Below are positions 1 to 8,257 of a DNA stretch of 64,000 nt, in pieces. The notes below the pieces were generated by a model. The model did no database searches, had not been told where the DNA came from, and saw nothing but the letters and a program-made list of their open reading frames with translations. Origin of the DNA: Oxalobacteraceae bacterium OTU3CINTB1 (lineage in GTDB: Bacteria > Pseudomonadota > Gammaproteobacteria > Burkholderiales > Burkholderiaceae_D); contig CP099652.1 of the NCBI GenBank assembly GCA_024123955.1, positions 2,914,001 to 2,978,000 of the forward strand. Reading direction: 5' to 3'. A program made the translations under genes and the position numbers. Each line of letters begins with the position of its first letter. Within the stretch, counting starts at the first letter, position 1.

Positions 1-714
1 CGCCAGTCGCTGTGGACGCAGCTCAAGCTGCTGCTGCAAAACGACCAGTGGCTGATCCTGTGCGGCGTGTGCGTGACCGGCACCATCGGCTACGTGCTGC
101 GCGCGACGGCGGCCATCTACTACGTCAAATATTATCTTGGCGGCGGCACCGCCACCGTGGCCACCTTCCTGTCGATCGGCGTGGTCGCCGCGATCCTGTC
201 GATGGTCGCCTCGACCTGGATCACCAAGTTCTATTGCAAGGTCAAGCTGTTCCGCTGGAGCCAGATCGCCGTCGGCGTGATCAGCGCCGCGATCTACTTC
301 TTCGTCAAGCCGGGCGACATCATGCTGGCGTTCGTGCTGTACTTCGTGCTGTCGTTCGTGGTGGACTTGCACGCGCCGGTGTTCTGGTCGGCCATCGCCG
401 AGACCATCGACTACGGCCAGGTCAAGACCGGCAAGCGCGTATCGGGCTTCGCTTTCGGCGGTATCTCGGTGTGCCAGAAGGCCGGCATGGGCGTGGCCGG
501 CGCGCTGGCCGGCGGCCTGCTGACGTATTTCCAGTATCAGCCGAACCACGAGCAGACCGCGTTCGCGCTGCACGGCATCGTGCTGATGATGACCCTGATT
601 CCCGGTTTCTTCCATACCCTGATGGGACTTTTGATGTTCAAATACCGGGTGACCGACGAGTATTACACGGAAGTGAAGAAGCAAATGGGAGCCGATTCTT
701 ATGTGGCAGTCTAA
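1..714 (+). CDS. GPH-family sugar:cation symporter, C-terminal part (cut by window start)
   Basis: Inner-membrane secondary transporter of the glycoside-pentoside-hexuronide (GPH) family, by inference importing arabinose or arabinosides. The frame is open from base 1, so the start lies upstream; 237 residues are visible of a usual 450-500. It shows several hydrophobic membrane segments and the GPH cytoplasmic-loop signature DYGQVKTGKRVSG (about residues 137-149 of the visible part), then two further helices and a short charged tail. The GH43 gene starts 19 bases after its stop, so the two are probably cotranscribed and the symporter may feed arabino-oligosaccharides to that cytoplasmic hydrolase. 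The substrate is inferred from neighbours only. Confidence 0.85.
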   Translation, partial: RQSLWTQLKLLLQNDQWLILCGVCVTGTIGYVLRATAAIYYVKYYLGGGTATVATFLSIGVVAAILSMVASTWITKFYCKVKLFRWSQIAVGVISAAIYFFVKPGDIMLAFVLYFVLSFVVDLHAPVFWSAIAETIDYGQVKTGKRVSGFAFGGISVCQKAGMGVAGALAGGLLTYFQYQPNHEQTAFALHGIVLMMTLIPGFFHTLMGLLMFKYRVTDEYYTEVKKQMGADSYVAV

Positions 715-733
715 TTTTTTGGAAAACGAAGCA

Positions 734-1687
734 ATGGAAAGCAAAGACGTACTGCAGCCGCTGATCGAACAGCGCGCCGATCCTTTTATCATCCGCCACA
801 GCGACGGCTATTACTACTTTACCGCCTCGGTGCCGCAGTACGACCGCATTGAGCTGCGCCGCGCGACAACCATCGCCGGCCTGGTCGATGCCGAGAAGGT
901 GGACGTCTGGTTCAAGCCGGAGACCGGCATGTACAGCGAACTGGTTTGGGCGCCGGAGATCCACTTCAACCAGGGCGCCTGGTATGTCTACTTCGCCGCC
1001 GCGCCGAGCCGCGAGATCAAGTACAAGTTGTTCCAGCACCGCATGTACGCGATCCGTAACACCAACGCCAACCCGCTGGAAGGCGAGTGGGAGTTCATGG
1101 GCCAGATCGACACCGGCATCGACACCTTCTGCCTCGACGCCACCACCTTCACGCACAATGGCCAGTTGTACTACCTGTGGGCGCAGAAGGACGTCGCCAT
1201 CGAGGGCAACTCCAACCTGTACATCGCGCCAATGAAGACGCCGTGGCAGCTTGGCGGCCCGCCGGTCATGCTGAGCAAGCCGGAATTCGACTGGGAGATC
1301 CGTGGTTTCTGGGTCAACGAGGGCCCGTCGGTGCTGAAAAAGAACGGCAAGATCTTCATCAGCTATTCGGCCAGCGCCACCGATGAGAACTACGCCATGG
1401 GCCTGCTGTGGGCGGACGAAAATGCCGACCTGCTGGACCCTGCCTCGTGGACCAAACTGAAGGAGCCGGTGCTGCAAACCTGCTTCGAGCACGGCGTCTA
1501 CGGCCCGGGACATAACAGTTTCACCATTGGCGATGATGGCGAAACTGTCATGTTGGTTTATCATGCAAGGACCTACACCGAGATTATCGGCGACCCGCTG
1601 TGGAATCCCGACCGTCATACCTATGTCAAGCCGCTCAAGTGGGACGGGCAGGGCATGCCGGTCTTCGGAAAGCCGTCGATCGCTTAA
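734..1687 (+). CDS. Cytoplasmic GH43 exo-alpha-L-arabinofuranosidase (subfamily 26-like)
   Basis: Five-bladed beta-propeller glycoside hydrolase of family 43, 317 residues, without signal peptide. The expected catalytic triad is visible: Asp16 in RADPFI (general base), Asp135 in CLDATTF (pKa modulator) and Glu196 in WVNEGPS (general acid). The GPGHNSF motif near the C-terminus resembles exo-1,5-alpha-L-arabinofuranosidases. I chose ATG 734, preceded by GGAAAACGAAG; an upstream in-frame ATG at 701 would overlap the symporter gene and add a non-conserved leader. It probably removes terminal arabinose from oligosaccharides brought in by the preceding symporter. The exact GH43 activity (arabinofuranosidase or xylosidase) cannot be settled from motifs. 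Confidence 0.85.
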   Translation: MESKDVLQPLIEQRADPFIIRHSDGYYYFTASVPQYDRIELRRATTIAGLVDAEKVDVWFKPETGMYSELVWAPEIHFNQGAWYVYFAAAPSREIKYKLFQHRMYAIRNTNANPLEGEWEFMGQIDTGIDTFCLDATTFTHNGQLYYLWAQKDVAIEGNSNLYIAPMKTPWQLGGPPVMLSKPEFDWEIRGFWVNEGPSVLKKNGKIFISYSASATDENYAMGLLWADENADLLDPASWTKLKEPVLQTCFEHGVYGPGHNSFTIGDDGETVMLVYHARTYTEIIGDPLWNPDRHTYVKPLKWDGQGMPVFGKPSIA

Positions 1688-1734
1688 CTTCGGTCCGTGC
1701 GGCCGGTCGTGCGCGACCGCCTAAGAATAATCGC

Positions 1735-1765
1735 GGCGGCCGGTGGGTTCATTCCCCCGGCCGCC
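1735..1765 (+). other. Strong intercistronic stem-loop
   Basis: GGCGGCCGG (1735-1743) pairs with CCGGCCGCC (1757-1765), extended by a GGG/CCC step. No T-run follows, so it is not a classical terminator. It lies between the GH43 and aldose epimerase genes and may stabilise or process the mRNA. Confidence 0.5.
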
Positions 1766-1793
1766 GACTCATTTGAAAGCTGAAAGTCCTATC

Positions 1794-2855
1794 ATGCAAG
1801 CTTCGATCACTGAATCCCCGTTCGGCCAAATGGCCGACGGCCGCGACGTCACCCGCTACACGCTGACCAACGCCAACGGCATGGTCGTCAAGATCATCAA
1901 CCTGGGTGGCGCCATCACCGAAATCCATGTGCCGGACCGCAGCGGCACGCTGGCCGATGTCAATTGCGGCTACGACGATGTCGCCGCCTACATGGGCGAA
2001 TCGCATTACTTCGGCGCGTTGATCGGCCGTTACGGCAACCGTATCGCCAACGCCCGTTTCACGCTCGACGGCGAAACCGTTGCGCTGGACGTCAACAATG
2101 GCGCCAATCACCTGCACGGCGGGACCGACGGCTTCCACCGCCGCCTGTGGACCGGCGAAACCTTCACCACCCCGAATTCGGCCGGCCTGATACTGAGTTA
2201 CGTCAGCGCCGATGGCGAGCAGGGTTATCCCGGGAATCTGGAAGTCACCGCCATCTATGAGCTGCGCAACGATAACGAATTGCGTATCGCCTTCCACGCC
2301 ATCACCGACAAGGCGACGCCGGTCAACCTGACCAACCACGCTTATTTCAACCTGGCCGGTAAGGGCGATATCCTGGGCCACGAGTTGACCATCGTGGCAG
2401 ACGCCTACACGCCGATCGACGATGCGCAGATCCCGCTGGGCGATCTGCCGCCGGTCGCGGGCACGCCGTTCGACTTCCGCACGCCGCACGCGATCGGCGA
2501 GCGTATCGACCAGGATGACGAGCAATTGCGCAACGGCTTTGGCTACGACCATAACTTCGTGCTGAAAAAATCGCAGCCGGGCGCGCTGGAGATGGCGGCC
2601 CGCGTGCGCGATCCGGCCTCGGGCCGGGTGCTGGAGGTGTGGAGCCAGGAGCCGGGCATCCAGTTCTACAGCGGGAATTTCATGAATGACAAGATGGCCG
2701 GAAAAGGGCAGATCTACAGCTATCGCAGCGCCTTCTGCCTCGAACCGCAGCATTTCCCGGATTCGCCGAATCGCCCCGACTTCCCGTCGACGATACTGCG
2801 TCCGGGCCAGGAATACTCAACGGTAATGGCTTATCGCTTCAGTACCGACGCCTGA
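1794..2855 (+). CDS. galM: Aldose 1-epimerase (mutarotase)
   Basis: Interconverts alpha and beta anomers of free aldoses, supplying the anomer that the sugar dehydrogenase uses. The 353-residue protein has the family motifs GRYGNRIANARF (78-89), NHLHGG with His106 and His108, NLTNHAYFNL with the catalytic acid His182, and the catalytic base Glu317 in CLEPQHF. ATG 1794 is preferred because homology starts there and GAAAGCTGAAAG lies upstream; an earlier in-frame start at 1743 would run through the stem-loop. Cytoplasmic, no signal peptide. Its place between arabinosidase and arabinonate dehydratase genes suggests that L-arabinose is its main substrate (inference). Confidence 0.93.
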   Translation: MQASITESPFGQMADGRDVTRYTLTNANGMVVKIINLGGAITEIHVPDRSGTLADVNCGYDDVAAYMGESHYFGALIGRYGNRIANARFTLDGETVALDVNNGANHLHGGTDGFHRRLWTGETFTTPNSAGLILSYVSADGEQGYPGNLEVTAIYELRNDNELRIAFHAITDKATPVNLTNHAYFNLAGKGDILGHELTIVADAYTPIDDAQIPLGDLPPVAGTPFDFRTPHAIGERIDQDDEQLRNGFGYDHNFVLKKSQPGALEMAARVRDPASGRVLEVWSQEPGIQFYSGNFMNDKMAGKGQIYSYRSAFCLEPQHFPDSPNRPDFPSTILRPGQEYSTVMAYRFSTDA

Positions 2856-2887
2856 TCCGCTCGCCGCAACCCGCCGATACCGTTTTT

Positions 2888-2942
2888 GATATCGAAGTTG
2901 ATTAATAATTTATTGGAAAGATATCTCAGTCCATCTTAGTAT
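2888..2942 (+). promoter_or_regulatory. Conserved arabinose promoter module, copy A
   Basis: Upstream of the arabinonate dehydratase gene. A sigma70-like pair TTGGAA (2913-2918) and TAGTAT (2937-2942) with an 18-base spacer is preceded by GATATCGAAGTTGATT from 2888. By hand alignment 40 of 55 positions match, without gaps, the module at 15317-15371 ahead of the ABC importer operon. The upstream part is probably the site of the LysR regulator encoded at 21097. The leader from the predicted start point to ATG 3006 is about 55 bases. Confidence 0.65.
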
Positions 2943-3005
2943 GCTTTATCGATGCGGGGGCATGACATTCACGTTCCCGCACAGGAAAATACTGAGGAGA
3001 AATGC

Positions 3006-4751
3006 ATGTCTGACAATGACAACAAGAAGGTAAAGCTGCGCTCCGCCGAATGGTTCGGCACCCAGGACAAAAACGGTTTCATGTACCGCAGCTGGATGAA
3101 AAATCAGGGCATTCCTGATCACGAATTCCAGGGCAAACCGATCATCGGCATTTGCAACACGTGGTCCGAGCTGACCCCTTGCAACGCCCACTTCCGCAAA
3201 CTGGCGGAACACGTCAAACGCGGCATCCTCGAAGCCGGCGGCTTCCCGGTCGAATTCCCAGTATTCTCCAACGGCGAATCGAATCTTCGTCCAACCGCCA
3301 TGTTGACCCGTAACCTGGCCAGCATGGACGTCGAAGAATCCATCCGCGGCAATCCAATGGACGGCGTCGTCCTGCTGGTCGGCTGCGACAAGACCACGCC
3401 GGCACTGTTGATGGGCGCCGCCTCGGTCGACATCCCGACCATCGTTGTCACCGGCGGCCCGATGCTGAACGGTAAACTGAACGGCAAGAACATCGGCTCC
3501 GGCACTGCCGTCTGGCAGTTGCACGAGCAGGTCAAGGCCGGTGAACTCAGCATGCACGACTTCCTCGCGGCCGAAGCGGGGCACTCCCGCTCCGCCGGTA
3601 CCTGCAACACGATGGGCACGGCGTCGACGATGGCCTGCATGGCCGAATCGCTGGGCACTTCGCTGCCGCACAATGCCGCCATTCCAGCCGTCGACGCGCG
3701 CCGCTACGTGCTGGCGCACATGTCCGGCATGCGCATCGTCGACATGGTCAAGGAAGACCTGAAGCTGTCGAAGATCCTGACCAAGGAGAATTTCGAGAAT
3801 GCGATCCGCGTCAACGCCGCCATCGGCGGTTCGACCAACGCCGTGATCCACTTGAAAGCCATCGCCGGCCGTATTGGCGTCGATCTGGAACTGGAAGACT
3901 GGACCCGCGTCGGCCGCGGCATGCCGACCATCGTCGACCTGCTGCCGTCGGGCCGCTTCCTGATGGAAGAGTTCTACTATGCTGGCGGTTTGCCTGCCGT
4001 GATCCGCCGCATGGGCGAGGGCAAGCTTCTGCCGAACCCTAAGGCGCTGACCGTCAACGGCAAGACCATCTGGGAAAACTGCCAGGACGCGCCGATCTAC
4101 GACGACGAAGTGATTCGTCCGCTGGAGAAGCCGCTGCTGAAGGATGGCGGCATCTGCATCCTGCGCGGTAACCTGGCGCCGCGCGGCGCCGTGCTGAAGC
4201 CATCGGCGGCAACGCCTGAACTGATGCAGCATCGCGGCCAGGCCGTGGTGTTCGAGGACTTTGAACACTATAAGAGCCGCATCATCGATCCGGACCTGGT
4301 GGTCGATGCGAACTCGGTGCTGGTGATGAAGAACTGCGGCCCGAAAGGTTATCCGGGCATGGCAGAAGTTGGGAACATGGGCCTGCCGCCTAAATTGCTG
4401 GCGGCCGGCGTCAAGGACATGGTCCGCATCTCCGACGCCCGCATGAGCGGCACCGCCTACGGCACCGTCGTGCTGCACGTGGCGCCGGAAGCGATGGCCG
4501 GTGGCCCGCTGGGCATCGTCAAAGATGGCGACTGGATCACTCTGGATTGCGCAGGCGGTTTGCTGAACCTGGAAATCTCGGACGCCGAAATGGCCGAACG
4601 CCAGGCCGCGCGCGTGCCGGGCAGCGCGCCGGGTCCGAAGACCGGCTACCAGCAGCTCTACATCGAACACGTGCTGCAAGCGGATGAAGGTTGCGACTTC
4701 GATTTCCTGGTGGGGAATCGTGGTTCGGCAGTTCCTCGTCATTCGCACTAA
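3006..4751 (+). CDS. araC: L-arabinonate dehydratase (IlvD/Edd family)
   Basis: Dehydrates L-arabinonate to 2-keto-3-deoxy-L-arabinonate in the non-phosphorylative (Weimberg-type) pathway; cytoplasmic Fe-S enzyme. The 581-residue protein has the three cysteines expected to hold the [2Fe-2S] cluster: Cys50 (GICNTWSE), Cys127 (VGCDKTTP) and Cys200 (AGTCNTMGTAS). The C-terminal motifs MKNCGPKGYPGMAE and RISDARMSGTAYGT are intact. It strongly resembles, from memory, the Rhizobium leguminosarum L-arabinonate dehydratase, including the short ending. ATG 3006 follows a strong TGAGGAGAA ribosome site. The araC symbol is that of the Azospirillum pathway gene and is unrelated to the E. coli regulator. 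Related pentonates, such as D-fuconate or D-galactonate, could also be substrates. Confidence 0.88.
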   Translation: MSDNDNKKVKLRSAEWFGTQDKNGFMYRSWMKNQGIPDHEFQGKPIIGICNTWSELTPCNAHFRKLAEHVKRGILEAGGFPVEFPVFSNGESNLRPTAMLTRNLASMDVEESIRGNPMDGVVLLVGCDKTTPALLMGAASVDIPTIVVTGGPMLNGKLNGKNIGSGTAVWQLHEQVKAGELSMHDFLAAEAGHSRSAGTCNTMGTASTMACMAESLGTSLPHNAAIPAVDARRYVLAHMSGMRIVDMVKEDLKLSKILTKENFENAIRVNAAIGGSTNAVIHLKAIAGRIGVDLELEDWTRVGRGMPTIVDLLPSGRFLMEEFYYAGGLPAVIRRMGEGKLLPNPKALTVNGKTIWENCQDAPIYDDEVIRPLEKPLLKDGGICILRGNLAPRGAVLKPSAATPELMQHRGQAVVFEDFEHYKSRIIDPDLVVDANSVLVMKNCGPKGYPGMAEVGNMGLPPKLLAAGVKDMVRISDARMSGTAYGTVVLHVAPEAMAGGPLGIVKDGDWITLDCAGGLLNLEISDAEMAERQAARVPGSAPGPKTGYQQLYIEHVLQADEGCDFDFLVGNRGSAVPRHSH

Positions 4752-4768
4752 TGAAATTCGGAGATACC

Positions 4769-5761
4769 ATGTTACTCGTACAATTCAAGAACGAACAAGG
4801 CGCGCGCCAGATCGGTGTGCTGGAACAAGACACCATCCGCGTCATCGAAGGCTACAGCACCACCTACGCGCTGGCCCAGGATGCGATCCGCAAGTCGAGC
4901 GGACTGGCCGCATTGGTTGAGAAGTCTGTCGGCAGCGCGACCGCTTCGTTCGAAGCCGTCGCCGCCGCCGGCCGCCTGCTGGCGCCACTGGACCACACCG
5001 ACGACGCCCATACCTACGTCACCGGCACCGGCCTGACCCACCTGGGCAGCGCCGACACCCGCGACGCCATGCACAAGAAAATCGGCGGCGACGTCGAAAG
5101 CCTGAGCGACTCCATGAAGATGTTCCGCATGGGCGTCGAAGGCGGCAAGCCGGCCGCAGGCGAAGCCGGTGTGCAGCCGGAATGGTTCTACAAGGGCGAC
5201 GGCTCGATCGTGGCCGCCAGCGGCCAGGACCTGAGCATGCCCGATTTCGCGCTCGACGGCGGCGAAGAGCCGGAAGTGGCCGGCCTGTACGTGATCGGCG
5301 ACGACGGCCAGCCTTACCGCGTCGGCTACACCATCGGTAACGAATTCTCCGACCACGTGACCGAGCGTCAAAACTACCTGTACCTGGCGCACTCCAAGCT
5401 GCGCGCCTGCGGCCTTGGCCCGGCATTGCTGGTCGGCGAAGCGCCGGCCAACATCCAGGGCACGTCGCGCATCTACGACGTGGACGGCAAGGTGCGTTGG
5501 GAGAAGGCCTTCTTCAGCGGCGAACAGAATATGTCGCACACCATCGGCAACCTGGAACATCACCACTTCAAGTACCCGCTGTTCAAGCGCCCAGGCGATG
5601 TGCATATCCACTTCTTCGGCACCGCCACCCTGAGCGTGGCCGATAACATCGTCGTCAAGCCGGGCGAAACGTTCGAGATCGATTCGCCGCAGTTCGGCCC
5701 AGCCTTGCGCAACAAGCTGACCGTGTACAAAACCGAAGTAGCGAAAGTTAAAACCTTATGA
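4769..5761 (+). CDS. AraD1/GguC-type FAH-fold protein, probable 2-keto-3-deoxy-L-arabinonate dehydratase
   Basis: Member of the fumarylacetoacetate hydrolase superfamily, 330 residues, cytoplasmic. The C-terminal FAH catalytic fold starts near residue 165 with the metal-site cluster GEEPEV (Glu167, Glu169) followed by GYTIGNEFSDH. It is collinear with the GguC/AraD1 group and, more distantly, with Caulobacter XylX, a 2-keto-3-deoxy-D-xylonate dehydratase. In this operon it takes the pathway position filled in Azospirillum by the unrelated DHDPS-fold AraD, giving 2-oxoglutarate semialdehyde. ATG 4769 has GGAGA nine bases upstream; ATG 4751 overlaps the previous stop but lacks a ribosome site. 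The alternative role is 2,4-diketo-3-deoxypentonate hydrolase; the dehydrogenase downstream favours dehydratase. Confidence 0.8.
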   Translation: MLLVQFKNEQGARQIGVLEQDTIRVIEGYSTTYALAQDAIRKSSGLAALVEKSVGSATASFEAVAAAGRLLAPLDHTDDAHTYVTGTGLTHLGSADTRDAMHKKIGGDVESLSDSMKMFRMGVEGGKPAAGEAGVQPEWFYKGDGSIVAASGQDLSMPDFALDGGEEPEVAGLYVIGDDGQPYRVGYTIGNEFSDHVTERQNYLYLAHSKLRACGLGPALLVGEAPANIQGTSRIYDVDGKVRWEKAFFSGEQNMSHTIGNLEHHHFKYPLFKRPGDVHIHFFGTATLSVADNIVVKPGETFEIDSPQFGPALRNKLTVYKTEVAKVKTL

Positions 5762-7326
5762 TCATCACCGGCGATTCGCTGATTGGCGGCCAGGCCGTCA
5801 AAGGCACCGGCGCCGCTTTCCGCGCCTACAATCCATCGCTGCAGCAGTCGATGGACCCTGAATTCACGACGGCGGACGTCAATCAGATCGACCAGGCTTG
5901 TCGCCTGGCCGAAGCGGCGTTCGACACTTTCCGCTCGCTGAGCGACGAGAAGCGCGCCGTGTTCCTGGAAACCATCGGCGAACAAATCATGGCCCTGGGC
6001 GATCTGCTGGTGGAGCGCGTGATGGCCGAAAGCGGCCTGCCGCGCGCCCGTGTTGAAGGTGAACGTGGCCGCACCGTCGGTCAGTTGAAATTGTTTGCCA
6101 ACCTGCTGCGCGAAGGCTCTTGGAACGACGTCCGCATCGACAAGGCGCTGCCGGAGCGCGCGCCGCCGCGTCCCGATATCCGCATGCGCATGATCGGCCT
6201 CGGTCCGGTCGCCGTTTTCTCGGCCAGTAACTTCCCGCTGGCGTTCTCCGTCGCCGGCGGCGACACCGCGTCGGCCTTTGCGGCCGGCTGCCCGGTGGTG
6301 CTGAAGGCGCACTTCGCCCATCCCGGCACGTCGGAACTGGTTGGCCGCGCTGTCGTCAAGGCCGTTGAAATCTGCGGCCTGCCGGCCGGCGTATTCGCGC
6401 TGCTGAACGGTGTGGGCAACGACATCGGCCAGCAGGTTGTGCGTCATCCGTCGATCAAGGCGGTCGGATTCACCGGCTCGCGTGGCGGTGGCCTCGCGTT
6501 GATGGCGGTGGCCGCTGCGCGTCCCGTGCCGATTCCGGTGTACGCCGAAATGAGCTCGATCAATCCTGTTTTCCTGCTGCCGAAGGCGTTGGCCAGCCGC
6601 GCCGAGGATTTGGCCGCCGGCTTCTCCGCCTCGCTGGTACTGGGCGTGGGCCAGATGTGCACCAACCCGGGCCTGGTGATCGGTATCGCCGGCCCGGACC
6701 TGGACCGCTTCAAGGCCGCTGCATCCAAGGCTCTGGAAGGCGGCGCCGCCTGCGCCATGCTGTCGCCGGGTATCGCCGGCAGCTACAAGCGCGGCATCTC
6801 GCAACTGGCCGACAACGCCGACGTCAACACGCTGGCGCTGGCGCCGCAGTCGGAAGGCAAGGCCGCTCCGGCGCTGTTCGACACGAGCAGCGCGGCGTTC
6901 CTGGATCAACACGTGTTGTCCGAGGAAGTATTCGGCCCGGCCTCGCTGGTCGTGGCGTGCAAGGACATCGCTGAAATGCGCCAGATCGCTGAAGAACTGG
7001 AAGGCCAACTGACCGCCACCTTGTTGATGGACGAAGCGGACCTGGACGCAGCGCAGCAGCTGCTGCCGGTGCTGGAACGTAAAGTCGGCCGCATCCTGGC
7101 CAACGGTTATCCAACCGGCGTGGAAGTATGCAGCGCCATGGTCCACGGCGGCCCGTTCCCGTCGACGTCCGATGGCCGCAGCACTTCGGTCGGCACCGGC
7201 GCGATCACGCGTTTCCTGCGTCCTGTCTCGTACCAGAACCTGCCGCAGCCGCTGCTGCCGCAAGTGCTGCGCGACGAAGGCGGCGCGCCTTGGCGACGCC
7301 TCGAAGGTGAATTGAACCACAAGTGA
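5758..7326 (+). CDS. 2-oxoglutarate semialdehyde dehydrogenase (ALDH family)
   Basis: Oxidises 2-oxoglutarate semialdehyde to 2-oxoglutarate with NAD(P)+, the last step that feeds arabinose carbon to the TCA cycle. The 522-residue protein is an aldehyde dehydrogenase with nucleotide-binding GFTGSRGGG, the catalytic base Glu264 (YAEMSSINP) and the nucleophile Cys301 (GQMCTNPG). The start overlaps the preceding stop in an ATGA arrangement, indicating translational coupling with the FAH-fold gene. No signal peptide. The family assignment is firm; the substrate follows from the pathway and from resemblance to known semialdehyde dehydrogenases of this length. Confidence 0.88.
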   Translation: MIITGDSLIGGQAVKGTGAAFRAYNPSLQQSMDPEFTTADVNQIDQACRLAEAAFDTFRSLSDEKRAVFLETIGEQIMALGDLLVERVMAESGLPRARVEGERGRTVGQLKLFANLLREGSWNDVRIDKALPERAPPRPDIRMRMIGLGPVAVFSASNFPLAFSVAGGDTASAFAAGCPVVLKAHFAHPGTSELVGRAVVKAVEICGLPAGVFALLNGVGNDIGQQVVRHPSIKAVGFTGSRGGGLALMAVAAARPVPIPVYAEMSSINPVFLLPKALASRAEDLAAGFSASLVLGVGQMCTNPGLVIGIAGPDLDRFKAAASKALEGGAACAMLSPGIAGSYKRGISQLADNADVNTLALAPQSEGKAAPALFDTSSAAFLDQHVLSEEVFGPASLVVACKDIAEMRQIAEELEGQLTATLLMDEADLDAAQQLLPVLERKVGRILANGYPTGVEVCSAMVHGGPFPSTSDGRSTSVGTGAITRFLRPVSYQNLPQPLLPQVLRDEGGAPWRRLEGELNHK

Positions 7327-7343
7327 TTGTGGTGGCTGTACCG

Positions 7344-7361
7344 GCCCCGCCACGGCGGGGC
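7344..7361 (+). terminator. GC-rich stem-loop, weak terminator or attenuator
   Basis: GCCCCGCC and GGCGGGGC are separated by two bases (AC), followed by TTTCG only. It sits 29 bases before the SDR gene, so it may dampen rather than end transcription of the pathway operon. Confidence 0.5.
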
Positions 7362-7389
7362 TTTCGTCTATAAAAATAACGGAGATTGT

Positions 7390-8157
7390 ATGACCCAATT
7401 GGCTAAATTCGCCAGCCTGCGCGGCAAGCGCGTGTTCATCACCGGTGGCGGCACCGGCATCGGCGAGGCGATGGTGATTTCCTTCGCCGAGCAGGGCGCA
7501 AAAGTCGCCTTCGTCGACATCGCCCGCGACGCCAGCCTGGAGCTGGTTCGCCGCGTCAAGGAAGCCGGCTACCCCGAGCCGGAATTCCGCGTTTGCGACA
7601 TCACCGACATTCCCGCCTTGCAGTCCACGATGGCCGAATTGGCCGGCATCATCGGTTCCTTCGACATCCTCGTCAACAACGCCGCCAACGACCAGCGCCA
7701 CGCGACCCAGGACGTCACCGTCGATTATTGGAACGAGCGTATCGCCATCAACCAGCGCCCGATGTTCTTCACCTGCCAGGCTGTCTTCGAGGGCATGAAG
7801 GAAAAGGGCGCAGGCTCGATCATCAACGTCGGCTCGATCTCGTGGCAGGTCAAGAATGCCGGCTATCCGGTGTACGCCACCTCGAAGGCGGCGACCCATG
7901 GCCTGACCCGTGGCCTGGCGCGCGAATTCGGCGCCCACGGCATCCGCGTCAACACCGTCACGCCGGGCTGGGTGATGACCCAGCGCCAGATCGACCTGTG
8001 GCTGGACGAAGCGGGCGAGCAGGATATCAAGCGTAACCAGTGCATGCCGACAAAGCTGATGCCACAGCATATCGCGTCGATGATTTTGTTCCTGGCCGCC
8101 GACGACGGCGCCATGTGCACCGCCCAGGAGTTCATCGTCGATGGAGGATGGGTATAA
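7390..8157 (+). CDS. SDR-family L-arabinose (pentose) 1-dehydrogenase
   Basis: Short-chain dehydrogenase, 255 residues, expected to oxidise L-arabinose to L-arabinono-lactone, the entry step of the pathway. It shows the cofactor motif TGGGTGIGEA near residue 18, LVNNA, a catalytic serine in VGSISW, and Tyr162-x3-Lys166 in VYATSKAA. The whole sequence closely parallels Caulobacter D-xylose dehydrogenase XylB, including DRH, GSISW and the C-terminal E-x3-DGGW. ATG 7390 follows GGAGATTGT; the longer frame from 7327 runs through the stem-loop and is not used. D-xylose and D-galactose are alternative substrates. No lactonase gene is visible beside it. Confidence 0.82.
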   Translation: MTQLAKFASLRGKRVFITGGGTGIGEAMVISFAEQGAKVAFVDIARDASLELVRRVKEAGYPEPEFRVCDITDIPALQSTMAELAGIIGSFDILVNNAANDQRHATQDVTVDYWNERIAINQRPMFFTCQAVFEGMKEKGAGSIINVGSISWQVKNAGYPVYATSKAATHGLTRGLAREFGAHGIRVNTVTPGWVMTQRQIDLWLDEAGEQDIKRNQCMPTKLMPQHIASMILFLAADDGAMCTAQEFIVDGGWV

Positions 8158-8195
8158 GTAGTGACGTAGTAGAAGCACCAGCAACACCGTTCGCC

Positions 8196-8229
8196 GCCCC
8201 GGAGACACCACCCTTAGAGGTGGCGGGGC
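8196..8229 (+). other. Two-part stem-loop upstream of the GH97 gene
   Basis: Outer arms GCCCC (8196-8200) and GGGGC (8225-8229) enclose CCACC (8208-8212) and GGTGG (8219-8223). There is no T-run directly after it. It lies in the 100-base gap between the dehydrogenase and GH97 genes and could separate their expression. Confidence 0.4.
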
Positions 8230-8257
8230 TACATAACCCTAAAAAATTGGTGAGAAC

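Noticed and set aside
701..733. Upstream ATG 701 as the start of the first GH43 gene
   Set aside because: It overlaps the symporter gene, adds non-family residues, and the ATG at 734 has a better ribosome site.
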